In this document: one piece after another, positions 33,739-42,287 of the stretch
How positions within the stretch are numbered: position 1 is the first letter of the stretch
Layout of the letters: each line of letters opens with the position of its first letter
DNA from: Plantactinospora sp040120695
GTDB taxonomy: Bacteria; Actinomycetota; Actinomycetes; Mycobacteriales; Micromonosporaceae
Length of the DNA: 64,000 nucleotides
NCBI RefSeq assembly: GCF_040120695.1
Contig: NZ_JBEEAC010000025.1
Location: forward strand, 24,510-88,509
Reading direction: 5' to 3'
Made by a program: the position numbers and the translations under genes
The notes under the pieces: model-generated
What the model saw: the letters and a program-made list of their open reading frames with translations, nothing else
What the model was told of the DNA's origin: nothing
The model's database searches: none

Positions 33739-35286
33739 ATGCGACGATCAGCCCTCGCCGTCCCGTTATCCGCACTGGTCGCCTTCGTCGGCCTCGGCGC
33801 GACGCCCACCCCGGCGGTCGCGGTCATCGTCAGCTCCGACGTCGGAACGCTCGCCACCACGTCGCTGGCACCTGGGCTCTCCCTGAGCACCGCTTCGACC
33901 ACCAGTCCGAACCGGATCAACATCCTCACGGCGAACCTGTCCGAGCCCACCCTGAAGCCGAAGCACCTCAATCCCGGAACCGTCGGGGCCACGGCCTCCC
34001 TGTCCAGCCAGGCGAACCGGGTGGGTGCGGTCGCCGCGGTCAACGGTGACTTCTTCGACATCGGTGCCACCGGGGCACCCCGGGGCGTGGGGCTGGACGA
34101 CGGCGCACTGCTGCACGGCCCCGCCTCCGGCTGGAACAACGTGGCCGCGCTGTACGCCAACGGCACGGGCACCCGGGGCGGGGTGGCCGAGATCTTCCTC
34201 GACGCGAAGATCACCCTGCCCGACGACACCCAGCTGACCGCCACCAACCTCAACTCGCCGAACATCGCCGCCAACGGCATCGGCGTGTACAACGCGCTCT
34301 GGGGCGACGAGCCACGCAGCCAGGCACTCGACGGTGCCACCCGGAGCCGGGAGGTGGAGATAACCGACGGCCGGGTCAGCCGGGTCAGCAGCACCCCGGG
34401 CGGCAAGGTGCCGGTCGGGTCCGTCGTCGTGCTCGGCGTGAACGCCGGCGCCGACGCCCTGGCCGGGATCGCGGTCGGTGACGAGGTCACCGTCAACTAC
34501 TCGCCACGCAGCGGCGCCGGAGCCCCCCAGGTCGCGATCGGCGGCAATCTCGTACTGCTCAGGGACGGGGTGGCCACCACCGTCTCGCATCCGCGGAATC
34601 CGCGTACGGCGGTCGGCTTCTCCGAAGACGGCCTCACCATGTGGTTGGTGGTGGTGGACGGACGGTCCAGCGCCAGCGTCGGCATGACCTATGTGGAGCT
34701 CGCCAGGTACATGAAGTCCCTCGGCGCCGACGACGCGATCAACCTCGACGGCGGCGGCTCCAGCACCCTGGTCGCCCGGATGCCGGGAGCAACCTCGGTA
34801 TCGGTCCGCAACACCCCGTCCGACGGCGCCCAGCGGGCGGTGCCGAACGGGATCGGCTTCGTCTCCACCGCACAGGCGTGGAGCACCACGATCGACAACA
34901 CCACGGCCGACCGGTTCACCGCGAGCGCGAACTGGGGCGTGTCCAGCTACTCCAGCCAGAGGTTCGGCGCCGACTACCGGTTCGCCGACCCGGTCCTGTC
35001 GAGCGACGTCGCCTGGTACCGGGCGAACATCCCGGAGACCGGCAGCTACGCCGTCTCGGTCTGGTATCCGGCCGACCCCGGGTACAACGACTCGACGCCG
35101 TTCATCATCGCCACCACCAGCGGAAACCAGACGGTACGGGTGAACCAGCGCGCCAACGGTGGCCGCTGGGTGTCCCTGGGAGTCTTCACGCTGGCGGCGG
35201 GGGACGCGAACACGGTGGGAGTGAGCCGGTGGACGTCGGGCACCGGTTACGTCATCGCGGACGCGGTGCGGATCACCCGGGTCTGA
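33739..35286 (+). CDS. Secreted phosphodiester glycosidase with golvesin-type C-terminal domain
   Basis: The 515-aa protein has an N-terminal Sec signal (RRSALAVPLSALVAFVGLGATPTPAVA). The phosphodiester glycosidase domain (NAGPA/PF09992) shows AAVNGDFFDIGATGAPRGVGLDDG near residue 95, HPRNPRTAVGFSEDG and the catalytic-region NLDGGGSSTLVAR near 335. From about 380 a golvesin/Xly CBD-like beta-sandwich begins (TIDNTTADRFTASANWGVSSYSSQRFGADYRFA) and ends WTSGTGYVIADAVRITRV; such domains bind cell-surface polymers. Extracellular cleavage of a phosphodiester-linked sugar in a wall glycopolymer or exopolysaccharide is inferred. The start was set at 33739 by the signal peptide. Confidence 0.87.
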   Translation: MRRSALAVPLSALVAFVGLGATPTPAVAVIVSSDVGTLATTSLAPGLSLSTASTTSPNRINILTANLSEPTLKPKHLNPGTVGATASLSSQANRVGAVAAVNGDFFDIGATGAPRGVGLDDGALLHGPASGWNNVAALYANGTGTRGGVAEIFLDAKITLPDDTQLTATNLNSPNIAANGIGVYNALWGDEPRSQALDGATRSREVEITDGRVSRVSSTPGGKVPVGSVVVLGVNAGADALAGIAVGDEVTVNYSPRSGAGAPQVAIGGNLVLLRDGVATTVSHPRNPRTAVGFSEDGLTMWLVVVDGRSSASVGMTYVELARYMKSLGADDAINLDGGGSSTLVARMPGATSVSVRNTPSDGAQRAVPNGIGFVSTAQAWSTTIDNTTADRFTASANWGVSSYSSQRFGADYRFADPVLSSDVAWYRANIPETGSYAVSVWYPADPGYNDSTPFIIATTSGNQTVRVNQRANGGRWVSLGVFTLAAGDANTVGVSRWTSGTGYVIADAVRITRV

Positions 35287-35470
35287 GCGCGTCGGAGCCC
35301 CGGCCGCCCAGGACCGCGGGAATGCCGCAGGCGCAGGCGATGCACACCCCGATCGCGGTGAGAGGCTGACGACGACGTCCACGTGAAGGCTGCGGGATGT
35401 CGCCGTCAGCCACGCCGGACGGCGAATATTCGTTTGTCGGCCGCGGCGACGGCCCCTTACGGTCCAGGCC

Positions 35471-36016
35471 ATGCTCCTTCGGGAAGAACAGGTTCACGAC
35501 CATGAACCGGTTCGCGTCATCCATCGGCGTGCCTTTGGCGCCGGACATGGCGAGACCGTCGCGAAACTGGTAGACGCGCTGCGCCGCGACGATCCCACCG
35601 CTGCTTCCTTCGTCTCCGAGGAGACGGATGGGGTGGTGGGGCACATCATGTTCAGTCGGTGCCTGCTCGACGCACCGCGGCGACTTGTAGACGTCGCGTC
35701 ACTGAGCCCGCTCGCCGTCGCACCGCAGTGGCAGCGCCGTGGCGTCGGTTCCGCGCTCATCCGTCGTGGCCTGCAGGAACTTGACGAACGGGGCGTGCCG
35801 CTGGTGTTCCTGGAAGGTGACCCGCGATATTACTCACGCGCTGGTTTCAGCCCGGCCGGAGAATACGGCTTCCGTAAACCGTCGCTGCGTATCCCTGACC
35901 AATGTTTCCAGGTGGTCAGGCTGTCGGCATACGAACCCTGGATGACCGGGACGTTCGTCTACTCGAGTACGTTCTGGAAATACGACTGCGTTGGTGGGCG
36001 CGACACGGAGGCCTGA
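35471..36016 (+). CDS. GNAT-family N-acetyltransferase, YhbS-like
   Basis: The 181-aa protein has the GNAT fold: VIHRRAFGAGHGETVAKLVDALR, beta-4 LSPLAVAPQWQRRGVGSALIRRGL (acetyl-CoA P-loop QRRGVGSAL) and VPLVFLEGDPRYYSRAGFSPAGEYGF, the YhbS/COG3153 signature. The acceptor is unknown. The ATG at 35471 has no strong ribosome-binding site. It shows a little more A/T at third positions than its neighbours. Confidence 0.88.
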   Translation: MLLREEQVHDHEPVRVIHRRAFGAGHGETVAKLVDALRRDDPTAASFVSEETDGVVGHIMFSRCLLDAPRRLVDVASLSPLAVAPQWQRRGVGSALIRRGLQELDERGVPLVFLEGDPRYYSRAGFSPAGEYGFRKPSLRIPDQCFQVVRLSAYEPWMTGTFVYSSTFWKYDCVGGRDTEA

Positions 36017-36082
36017 GCGCGCGAGCCCCCTCAGCCTGTCCGGCCCGGCGCGGCTGTCGGTGCCGCCGCCTAGGGTAGAGGG

Positions 36083-37174
36083 ATGATCGATCGGCGCCAG
36101 GTGATGAGATTCCGCGTTCAGGCGCAGCATCTCGACCGGGTCGAGGGCACCCTCGGGGACACCGCCGTGCTCGACATCGGGGTACAGGAGACCGGCCCGG
36201 ACGGCGGCAGGTGGGCGCTGGCCAACCGCGGGGTCGAGGTGGTGACGTTGTCCGCGGAGGACCTGATCCTGCTGTGGACCGCGCGAGGTGCTCCCCACCT
36301 CTATCGCCGGGCTGACGCGGGCAGGGTCGCGGCGGCCGTCGAGCCGTTCTCCGACGCTGACGCGGGCAAGCGCATCTACGACGCCGCCAAGCCCCTGAAG
36401 GCGGCCGGCATCGGCATCCTGGCCGCCCTCGACGAGGTAGCCGCGCAGATGCGAGCCGTCGTCACCGGGCCGATGGTCAAGGGAGACGTCTCCGGGCGCC
36501 TGGCCGAGGCGATGCCCGAGCCGTACCTGCGGTTCTGCCGACCGTGCGACGCCACCCATCTCTACGAGATGCCGTTCCGGTTGGCCGCCGTCCGGGCCGG
36601 GCTGGAGCTGCAACTCGACACGTCGCCGCCGGTCCTGCGGCCCAGCGCGGAGTTGGCGAAGGCCGTCGCCCCGGACGAGCGGTTCGACCTCATCCGTGCA
36701 TACCTTCGTCTGCTCGGCCCGGCCACTCCCAAGCAGGTGGCCGACTATCTCGATGCCCCGGTCAAGGATGTGAAGGCACGCTGGCCCGAAGATGTCGTCG
36801 AGGTGATGGTCGACGGCGTGGCACACTCGCTCCTCGCTGCCGACGAATCGGCGCTGAAATCGGCAGACACCAGCACAACCCGCCTGCTCGGCCCGTTCGA
36901 CCTCTTCCTCCAGGCGAAGGACCGGGCAACCCTGGTGCCGAGCACGGCCCACGCCAGGGAGCTGTGGCCGGTGCTGGGCCGCCCCGGTGCCGTGCTGGTC
37001 GACGGTGAACTGGTCGGCACCTGGCGACCCCGCAAGTCCGGCCGGACGTTCAAGGTCGCCGTTCAACCGTGGCAGAAGCTGCCGGCGACCACCCGCAGCA
37101 CCATCGTCGACCAAGCCGAACGCCTCGCCGCGTACCGCGCCGTTCCCCTCGCCGGCGTCGAATTCGCCGCCTAG
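36083..37174 (+). CDS. Winged-helix AlkZ-like (HTH_42) DNA glycosylase-family protein
   Basis: The 363-aa protein has the tandem winged-helix layout of DUF1006/HTH_42 proteins: an N-terminal MRFRVQAQHLDR with a Q-x-Q pair, VVTLSAEDLILLWTARGAPHLYRRAD, YLRLLGPATPKQVADYLDAPVKDVKARWPEDVVEVMVDG and the C-terminal LLGPFDLFLQAKDR through VLVDGELVGTWRPRKSGRTF. AlkZ members excise interstrand-crosslinked or alkylated bases and protect producers of DNA-damaging antibiotics. The Q-x-Q pair may be the catalytic motif, but its register cannot be confirmed by eye. It lies upstream of the NRPS cluster, separated by 525 bp, so a link is not shown. Confidence 0.8.
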   Translation: MIDRRQVMRFRVQAQHLDRVEGTLGDTAVLDIGVQETGPDGGRWALANRGVEVVTLSAEDLILLWTARGAPHLYRRADAGRVAAAVEPFSDADAGKRIYDAAKPLKAAGIGILAALDEVAAQMRAVVTGPMVKGDVSGRLAEAMPEPYLRFCRPCDATHLYEMPFRLAAVRAGLELQLDTSPPVLRPSAELAKAVAPDERFDLIRAYLRLLGPATPKQVADYLDAPVKDVKARWPEDVVEVMVDGVAHSLLAADESALKSADTSTTRLLGPFDLFLQAKDRATLVPSTAHARELWPVLGRPGAVLVDGELVGTWRPRKSGRTFKVAVQPWQKLPATTRSTIVDQAERLAAYRAVPLAGVEFAA

Positions 37175-37699
37175 CGAACTTCACTGTCCGCACCGGGCCA
37201 GCCACCCCGGTCGGCGCGCTCAGCTGACCAGCGGACCACCATCGGCCGTGCGGAGCAGCACGGCTACCTGTCGCTGCCGTCCTGTCCCCTCGTCCTCATC
37301 CGACAGCCGGGCCCGGCGCGGGTTGATGAGCTTTGGGCAGCGGTCGATTTCGGGACCGAGCGGGCCGGAAACGGCCAATAGCGGTATTCCGCCACTCCGT
37401 CAATTCGCCGATTTTGCCGACGAACGCGCAGGCCAGAGCCGATGAACACGGGCACGGGGTTGCTATGGTCATCAATGGTTGTTATCTTCCACACGGGTCA
37501 CGGGGGAACGGCGACCTAGCGCAGCGCTGCGGTCTGTCACCGTCCTCGCACAACGTGTCGAGGAGGAGCCTGCATTGGTCGGGCAATGGACGTCAAAAAT
37601 TGCGCTGCGGCCGCCGCGGTGGAGTATCCGACAGTCACCAGAAATGCATTCCGGATGTGATGCGCCCAGCCGGTTCAGACTCCAATCGGCCGCATTCCG
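37175..37699. other. Long non-coding leader region before the NRPS cluster
   Basis: This 525-bp gap is less GC-rich than the genes on both sides. It contains a candidate promoter (37460-37488) and short AT-rich runs (gcaattttttg-like tracts near 37595 on either strand). No frame in it has convincing protein character. It probably carries the main promoter and untranslated leader of the operon beginning at 37700. Confidence 0.5.
37460..37488 (+). promoter_or_regulatory. Candidate promoter of the NRPS operon
   Basis: TTGCTA (37460-37465) and TATCTT (37483-37488) are spaced by 17 bp in the only AT-rich part of the gap. If correct, the leader is about 200 nt. This rests on sequence match only. 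Confidence 0.35.
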
Positions 37700-38410
37700 G
37701 TGACCGTGCCGATGAATGACAAGCCCGCTCCCGGAGCCCGCCTGGTCTCCGCGCCGACCGGCGCCGAGACGGTGGTCAAGCAGTACGTCGACGACCTGAC
37801 CCTGGCCCTGGCGCAGCTCGAGACCGGCTCGGTGACCGACCTGCTGGAGACGCTGGTCCTGGCGCTGCACTCGGGCAGCCGGGTCTTCGTGGCCGGCAAC
37901 GGCGGCAGCAGCACGGCCGCCATCCACATCGCCAGCGACCTGATGGCGGCGGCGGGCAACCTCGGCGCCGCGCCACAGGTCGTGGCGCTGACCGAGAACA
38001 TCGCCCGGGTCACCGCGATCGCCAACGACCACTCCTACGACGAAATCTTCTCTCGGCAGCTGGTCGGGTGGGGCCGGCCGCACGACGTGCTGCTGCTGCT
38101 CAGCGTCAGCGGCGACTCGACCAACCTGGTCCGGGCGGCGAGGGTCGGCCGCCGGCTCGGGATGACCGTGCTGGCGGCGCTCGGCAACCCCGGTGGCCTC
38201 GCCCGGCTCGCGGACCGGCTCGTCGTCTTCGGCCAGGCCGACTACGGCCTGACCGAGGACCTGCACGTCGCGCTCGGCCACATGGCGGTACGGGTGCTGC
38301 GTGGCGGCGATGCCTGCCGGTACACCGGCGCCACCGGGGACGGCGCGCCGGCCGGTGCCGGAGCGGAACGCGAAGAGGTTGGCGAGCTCGGTGACCCACT
38401 ACAGTTCTAG
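37700..38410 (+). CDS. gmhA: SIS-domain phosphoheptose isomerase (GmhA-like)
   Basis: The 236-aa protein has a SIS fold with VFVAGNGGSSTAAIHIASDLM (residues about 55-75), the switch LTENIARVTAIANDHSYDEIFSRQL and the phosphosugar site LLLLSVSGDSTNLVRAAR, as in D-sedoheptulose-7-phosphate isomerases. It would make D-glycero-manno-heptose 7-phosphate, or an analogous aldose phosphate, from a ketose phosphate. The C-terminal 35 residues after HMAVRVLRGG are Gly/Ala-rich and dispensable-looking. GTG 37700 or ATG 37712 are both possible starts; neither has a good ribosome-binding site. It opens the ten-gene cluster and its 3' end overlaps the next gene by 20 bp, pointing to a sugar moiety on the peptide product. 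Confidence 0.83.
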   Translation: MTVPMNDKPAPGARLVSAPTGAETVVKQYVDDLTLALAQLETGSVTDLLETLVLALHSGSRVFVAGNGGSSTAAIHIASDLMAAAGNLGAAPQVVALTENIARVTAIANDHSYDEIFSRQLVGWGRPHDVLLLLSVSGDSTNLVRAARVGRRLGMTVLAALGNPGGLARLADRLVVFGQADYGLTEDLHVALGHMAVRVLRGGDACRYTGATGDGAPAGAGAEREEVGELGDPLQF

Positions 38411-39452
38411 GCTCTTCCTCACCATTCGGTACCTCGTCGGCCTTCTCGGGCTGACCCTGACGCGGACCTCGACCGAGCTGACCAGCTATCGGATCCACGC
38501 CGGCCACGGGCGGTACGACGACTCCCGCCCGCTCCCCGCCGACCTGGCGACGCTGCTCGACGACCGCAATCCCGACCTCGTGGCGCTGCGGGAGCGCTAC
38601 CGCCGGCTGGAGTCGCCGTTCCGGCCGGGCCGGTTCTGGCGGCGGAGCCGCCGGCTGCGCGACCTGAACCTGCGGTACTTCCGCGGCGACAACGCCTACG
38701 TCTGGCAACTGCGCCAGCTCGGCGACAACGCCCGGCTGAAGTTCTTCCTCTTCGCCCGGTACGTCAGCTCCCTGGACAGCCAGAAGCTGCTCGACCGGAC
38801 CGGCGAGGACGGCGCCTTCGGCTGCTGGACGTTCGACTTCGACAGCCTGCCGACGTCCAGCCGGGACCTGCTCGACTCGATCAACGAGATCTACTTCCTC
38901 GACCGGCACTGGGGTCTGCTCTCCAGGACGGACTTCACCGTCGTGGACATCGGCGCCGGATACGGCCGCCTCGCCCACCGCATGGTGGAGGCGGTCCCCG
39001 GACTGACGCGCTACCTCTGTGTCGACGCGATCCCGGAGTCGACCTTCCTCAGCGAGCACTACCTGAGATACCGCAGGGTCGACCATAAGGCGACCGTCCT
39101 GCGGCTCGACGAGATGGCCGACGAGGTGGCGGCCCGGCGTCCCGACCTGGCGGTCAACATCCACAGCTTCTCCGAGATGCCGATCTCGGTGATCGAGGCC
39201 TGGATCGCGCTGCTGGCCAGGTGCGGCGTACCGACGCTCATGATCGTGCCGAACGAGGGTGACCGGCTGCTGAGCCTGGAGGACGACTACCTCCGCCGCG
39301 ACTTCGCCCCGGTCCTGGAGCGGCACGGCTACGTCCTCGCCGCCCGCGAGCCCACCATCGCCGATCCGGACGTGCGCGACCTCGTCGGCGCCGGCGACTG
39401 GTTCCTGCTCTACCGCCGGCGCGGCACGGACCCGACCCCGGAGGCGCGATGA
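38391..39452 (+). CDS. Putative sugar O-methyltransferase (NanM-type family)
   Basis: The 353-aa protein has an N-terminal segment with the NAYVWQLRQ motif (residues about 100-110), then a class I SAM fold with motif I TVVDIGAGYGRLAHRMVEAVPG near residue 185, LCVDAIPESTFLSEHYL and LAVNIHSFSEMPISVIEAWI. It resembles the family annotated as putative sugar O-methyltransferase in polysaccharide and glycoside loci. The GTG at 38391 lies inside the 3' end of the isomerase gene; its stop overlaps the next start (ATGA). Methylation of the sugar built by this cluster is the likely role. Confidence 0.75.
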   Translation: MTHYSSRLFLTIRYLVGLLGLTLTRTSTELTSYRIHAGHGRYDDSRPLPADLATLLDDRNPDLVALRERYRRLESPFRPGRFWRRSRRLRDLNLRYFRGDNAYVWQLRQLGDNARLKFFLFARYVSSLDSQKLLDRTGEDGAFGCWTFDFDSLPTSSRDLLDSINEIYFLDRHWGLLSRTDFTVVDIGAGYGRLAHRMVEAVPGLTRYLCVDAIPESTFLSEHYLRYRRVDHKATVLRLDEMADEVAARRPDLAVNIHSFSEMPISVIEAWIALLARCGVPTLMIVPNEGDRLLSLEDDYLRRDFAPVLERHGYVLAAREPTIADPDVRDLVGAGDWFLLYRRRGTDPTPEAR

Positions 39453-40924
39453 CCGGCGGTGGGGTGCCCGCCCCGGCGCCGCGCGACCGGTTGTCGCTGG
39501 AGTTCACCGGGCTGGACGCGGGCAGCGGCGAGCTGACCTGGGGACAGCGGTTCGTCTGGAACATCCTGGAGTCGCTCGCCCCGGCCAACCACTACCTCAA
39601 CATCCGGTTCCGGGTGCACCTGCCGGTCGACGCCACCCGGGAGCGGGTACTGGCCGCCCTGGACACCCTCGTCCGCCGTCACGAGGTGCTCCGGACCCGG
39701 TTCACCGTCGGCCCCGACGGCGAGCCCCGGCAGCACCGCGACCCGGCGGGCGAGCTGCCGGTGGAGATCCGCGAGACCGACCCGGGTCGGGTACGCCGGC
39801 TCGCCGAACAGGCCGAGGAGCGGCTCTGGCGGGAACCGTTCCGGCACGGGTCCGAGTGGCCGCTGCGGGTCTGCCTCGTCGTCGCCGACGGCCGCCCCCG
39901 GCAGGTCGTGTTCGTCTTCTCCCACCTCGCCGTCGACTCCTGGGGATGCTTCGTGCTCCGCCGGGAATTCCTCGAACTGCTCCGGAACCAGCACGCCGCG
40001 CCGGCCCTCGCCGGCTGGCAGCCCCTGGCCCGGGCGGCCCACGAGGCATCGGAGCCGGGTCGCCGGGCCAACGACCTCTCCCTGGCCTACTGGCGCCGGG
40101 TGCTCGACACCATGCCGCAGACCGCGTTTCCCGTCCCGCCCGGGCCGGCCGAGACCCCGCGCTTCCCGGGCGTCGAACTGCACTCGGTGGCGCTGGCCTC
40201 CGCCACCCGGGCGGTCGCGGCACGACACCGGGTCGGCCCGGCCGCCGTCCTGCTCGGCGCGCTCTCGACGATCATCGGCATCCGGACCGGCGCCTCGGCC
40301 GTGCCGCTGTTCCTCGCCGGGGGCAACCGGTTCACCCCGCAGGACGCCGCCTCGGTGGGGACCTTCTACCAGGGCGCACCGGCGGTGATCCGGCTGGACG
40401 GCGCCTCGCTGGCCGGCACCATCCGCGAGGCGCACCGGGTGTCGACGCTGGCGTACCTGCGCGGCCAGAGCGATCCCCGGGACGTCGCGCGGCTGCTGGA
40501 CACCGTGCGGCACCGGCGTGGGGTCGACATCGACCTGTCCAGCACCGTGAACGTGGTGCCCGAACCCGGTGCCCCGGGGCCGCCGCCGGTGCCGCACGAC
40601 GTCGCCGACCTGCGCGGGCTGACCGGATCCACCCGGGTGGCGGACCTGGAGGGCCGGGACAGCGAACGACTGACGTTGTACGTGCACGTCAAGGCGCTGC
40701 GTTCGCGCGCCGTACTCGAACTCTTCGCCGACAGCCGCTACCTGACCGCCGCCGACGCCCGGAAGCTCCTGACCGGGCTGGAACTCGTGCTGATCGAGAT
40801 GCTCGACGTCGGGGACCTCGACGCCGGCCGGGTGGCCGACCTGGTCGGGATCGCCCCGCAGGCCAGCGCGGAGAGCTGCCCGGCGGAGCCGGATCCCGCC
40901 GTACCCGCACCGCTGGGGGGCTGA
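39449..40924 (+). CDS. Stand-alone NRPS condensation-like domain with degenerate active site
   Basis: The 491-aa protein is a single C-domain fold: ELTWGQRFVWNILESLAPANHYLNI, RRHEVLRTRF and DLSLAYWRRVLD. The expected HHxxxDG is Ser158-His159-L-A-V-Asp163-Ser164. The first His and the Gly are replaced, while the catalytic second His and the Asp remain. The C-terminal half continues with ERLTLYVHVKALRSRAVLELFADSRYLTA, so the domain is full length. It carries no A or carrier domain. Possible roles are starter acylation, acyl or amine transfer to a released intermediate, or a structural role. It is coupled by ATGA to the methyltransferase gene, and a glycosyltransferase gene follows after one base. 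Confidence 0.85.
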   Translation: MTGGGVPAPAPRDRLSLEFTGLDAGSGELTWGQRFVWNILESLAPANHYLNIRFRVHLPVDATRERVLAALDTLVRRHEVLRTRFTVGPDGEPRQHRDPAGELPVEIRETDPGRVRRLAEQAEERLWREPFRHGSEWPLRVCLVVADGRPRQVVFVFSHLAVDSWGCFVLRREFLELLRNQHAAPALAGWQPLARAAHEASEPGRRANDLSLAYWRRVLDTMPQTAFPVPPGPAETPRFPGVELHSVALASATRAVAARHRVGPAAVLLGALSTIIGIRTGASAVPLFLAGGNRFTPQDAASVGTFYQGAPAVIRLDGASLAGTIREAHRVSTLAYLRGQSDPRDVARLLDTVRHRRGVDIDLSSTVNVVPEPGAPGPPPVPHDVADLRGLTGSTRVADLEGRDSERLTLYVHVKALRSRAVLELFADSRYLTAADARKLLTGLELVLIEMLDVGDLDAGRVADLVGIAPQASAESCPAEPDPAVPAPLGG

Positions 40925-40925
40925 C

Positions 40926-42287
40926 GTGCTCTCCGTGATCATGCCGACGTACAACCAGGTCAGCTGCCTGGATCTGACCCTCGGGTCGCTCGCCCGGCAG
41001 ACCGCCGACCCGGACCGGTTCGAGGTGATCGTGGTCGACGACGCCTCGGTCCAGGACGTCCGTGCGGTGGTCCGCCGCCACGAGACCGAGCTGCAACTGC
41101 GGTACGTCCGGCACACCACCAACCGGGGCCGGTCGGCGGCCCGGAACTCCGGGGTCGCCCGGTCCCGGGCCGACCTGCTGCTGCTGATGGACGCGGACTC
41201 CTACGCCGCCCCGGATCTCGTGCGACGGCACCTGCGCCGGCCCGGCGATCCGGTGGGCGAGGTCGTCTACGGCCGACGGGTCGAGCCGAGCTGGGGAACG
41301 TTCGCCCGGCTACGGCAGGCGGTACCCGACGAGGCCGAGCTGCTGCCGATGGAGGGCGACCACCGCGACCTGCCGGGGCGGGCCGACGGCGACTTCGACG
41401 TCTACCGGCGTACCGGCTGGATGTTCGGGTTCACCCACAACCTCTCGCTCCCCCGCGAGCTGTACCAGCAGGTCGGAGGCTTCGACGAGGCGTTCGTCCA
41501 GTGGGGATACGAGGACACCGACTTCACGTACCGGATATACCGGCACTTCGGCCGGGACAGCGGCCGGTTCCGCTACGACCCGGAGGCCGTCTGCTACCAC
41601 ACACCGCACTTCCGGGACTGGGCGACCGAGTGGGAGAAGACCAAGCCGGTCCTGCCGTACCTGGTCCGGAAATACCGGCACTACGACATCGAGTTCTTCA
41701 CCCACCCGTCGGACAACCACCGGCGGGTGGCCCGGACCCTGCCGTTCTACGAGGACTGCCGCGAGTTCGTCCGCGACCACCCGGACCGGGTCACCGGGGA
41801 CACCGTGCGCAAGCTCGTCGACGCGCCGGAGACCGAGCGCAGCCTCTGGATCGGATTCGACGTCGAATCGGCGGCCTCGATCGGCCGGGACACGAGCATC
41901 GACCACGCCGTCGCGTACGGGCCGGACAATCCACACCTGTTCGGAGTCCGGACGCCGTACCCGGACGGTGCGTTCGACCGGGTGGTCCACCTCGACCTGT
42001 GGCGCATGCTCACCCCGATCGACCTCTCCGCGCTGATCCTGGACAGCCTCCGGATCGCCGACGCGGCGCTGCTGGTCCAGTCGAAGGGAGTGCGCCGCGA
42101 CCCCGCCGACGGGATCGGCATGCTCGACGACCTGGACTACCTCCTCGCCATGCTCACCCCGCGCTACCACGCGGCGATCTCGTACGCAGACGACGAGCTG
42201 GCCGTCGTCACCGTGACCCGACCCCGGTCGCCGGGGGCGGCCCCGCCACCCGGCGCCGGCTCCCCGGGAAGTGGTGGACGGTGGTGA
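40926..42287 (+). CDS. Family 2 glycosyltransferase with methyltransferase-like C-terminal tail
   Basis: The 453-aa protein has a GT-A domain at 1-250: LSVIMPTYNQVSCLDLTLGSL, VIVVDDAS (Asp38-Asp39), LLLLMDADSYA (DxD) and the Glyco_transf_7C-type GGFDEAFVQWGYEDTDFTYRIYR, where the Trp-Gly-x-Glu-Asp motif holds the base. From about 290 the tail (SLWIGFDVESAASIGRDTSIDHAVAYGP, then PYPDGAFDRVVHLDLWRMLTP and YHAAISYADDELAVVTVTRPR) resembles the second half of a class I methyltransferase without the SAM-binding glycine loop. GTG start. It probably transfers the heptose-like or other sugar to the peptide or its carrier-bound precursor; the acceptor is unknown. Confidence 0.82.
   Translation: MLSVIMPTYNQVSCLDLTLGSLARQTADPDRFEVIVVDDASVQDVRAVVRRHETELQLRYVRHTTNRGRSAARNSGVARSRADLLLLMDADSYAAPDLVRRHLRRPGDPVGEVVYGRRVEPSWGTFARLRQAVPDEAELLPMEGDHRDLPGRADGDFDVYRRTGWMFGFTHNLSLPRELYQQVGGFDEAFVQWGYEDTDFTYRIYRHFGRDSGRFRYDPEAVCYHTPHFRDWATEWEKTKPVLPYLVRKYRHYDIEFFTHPSDNHRRVARTLPFYEDCREFVRDHPDRVTGDTVRKLVDAPETERSLWIGFDVESAASIGRDTSIDHAVAYGPDNPHLFGVRTPYPDGAFDRVVHLDLWRMLTPIDLSALILDSLRIADAALLVQSKGVRRDPADGIGMLDDLDYLLAMLTPRYHAAISYADDELAVVTVTRPRSPGAAPPPGAGSPGSGGRW

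Noticed and set aside
37175..37699. Possible small peptide gene or riboswitch in the NRPS leader
   Set aside because: No frame has a convincing ribosome-binding site and composition, and I could not identify a conserved riboswitch core by eye.
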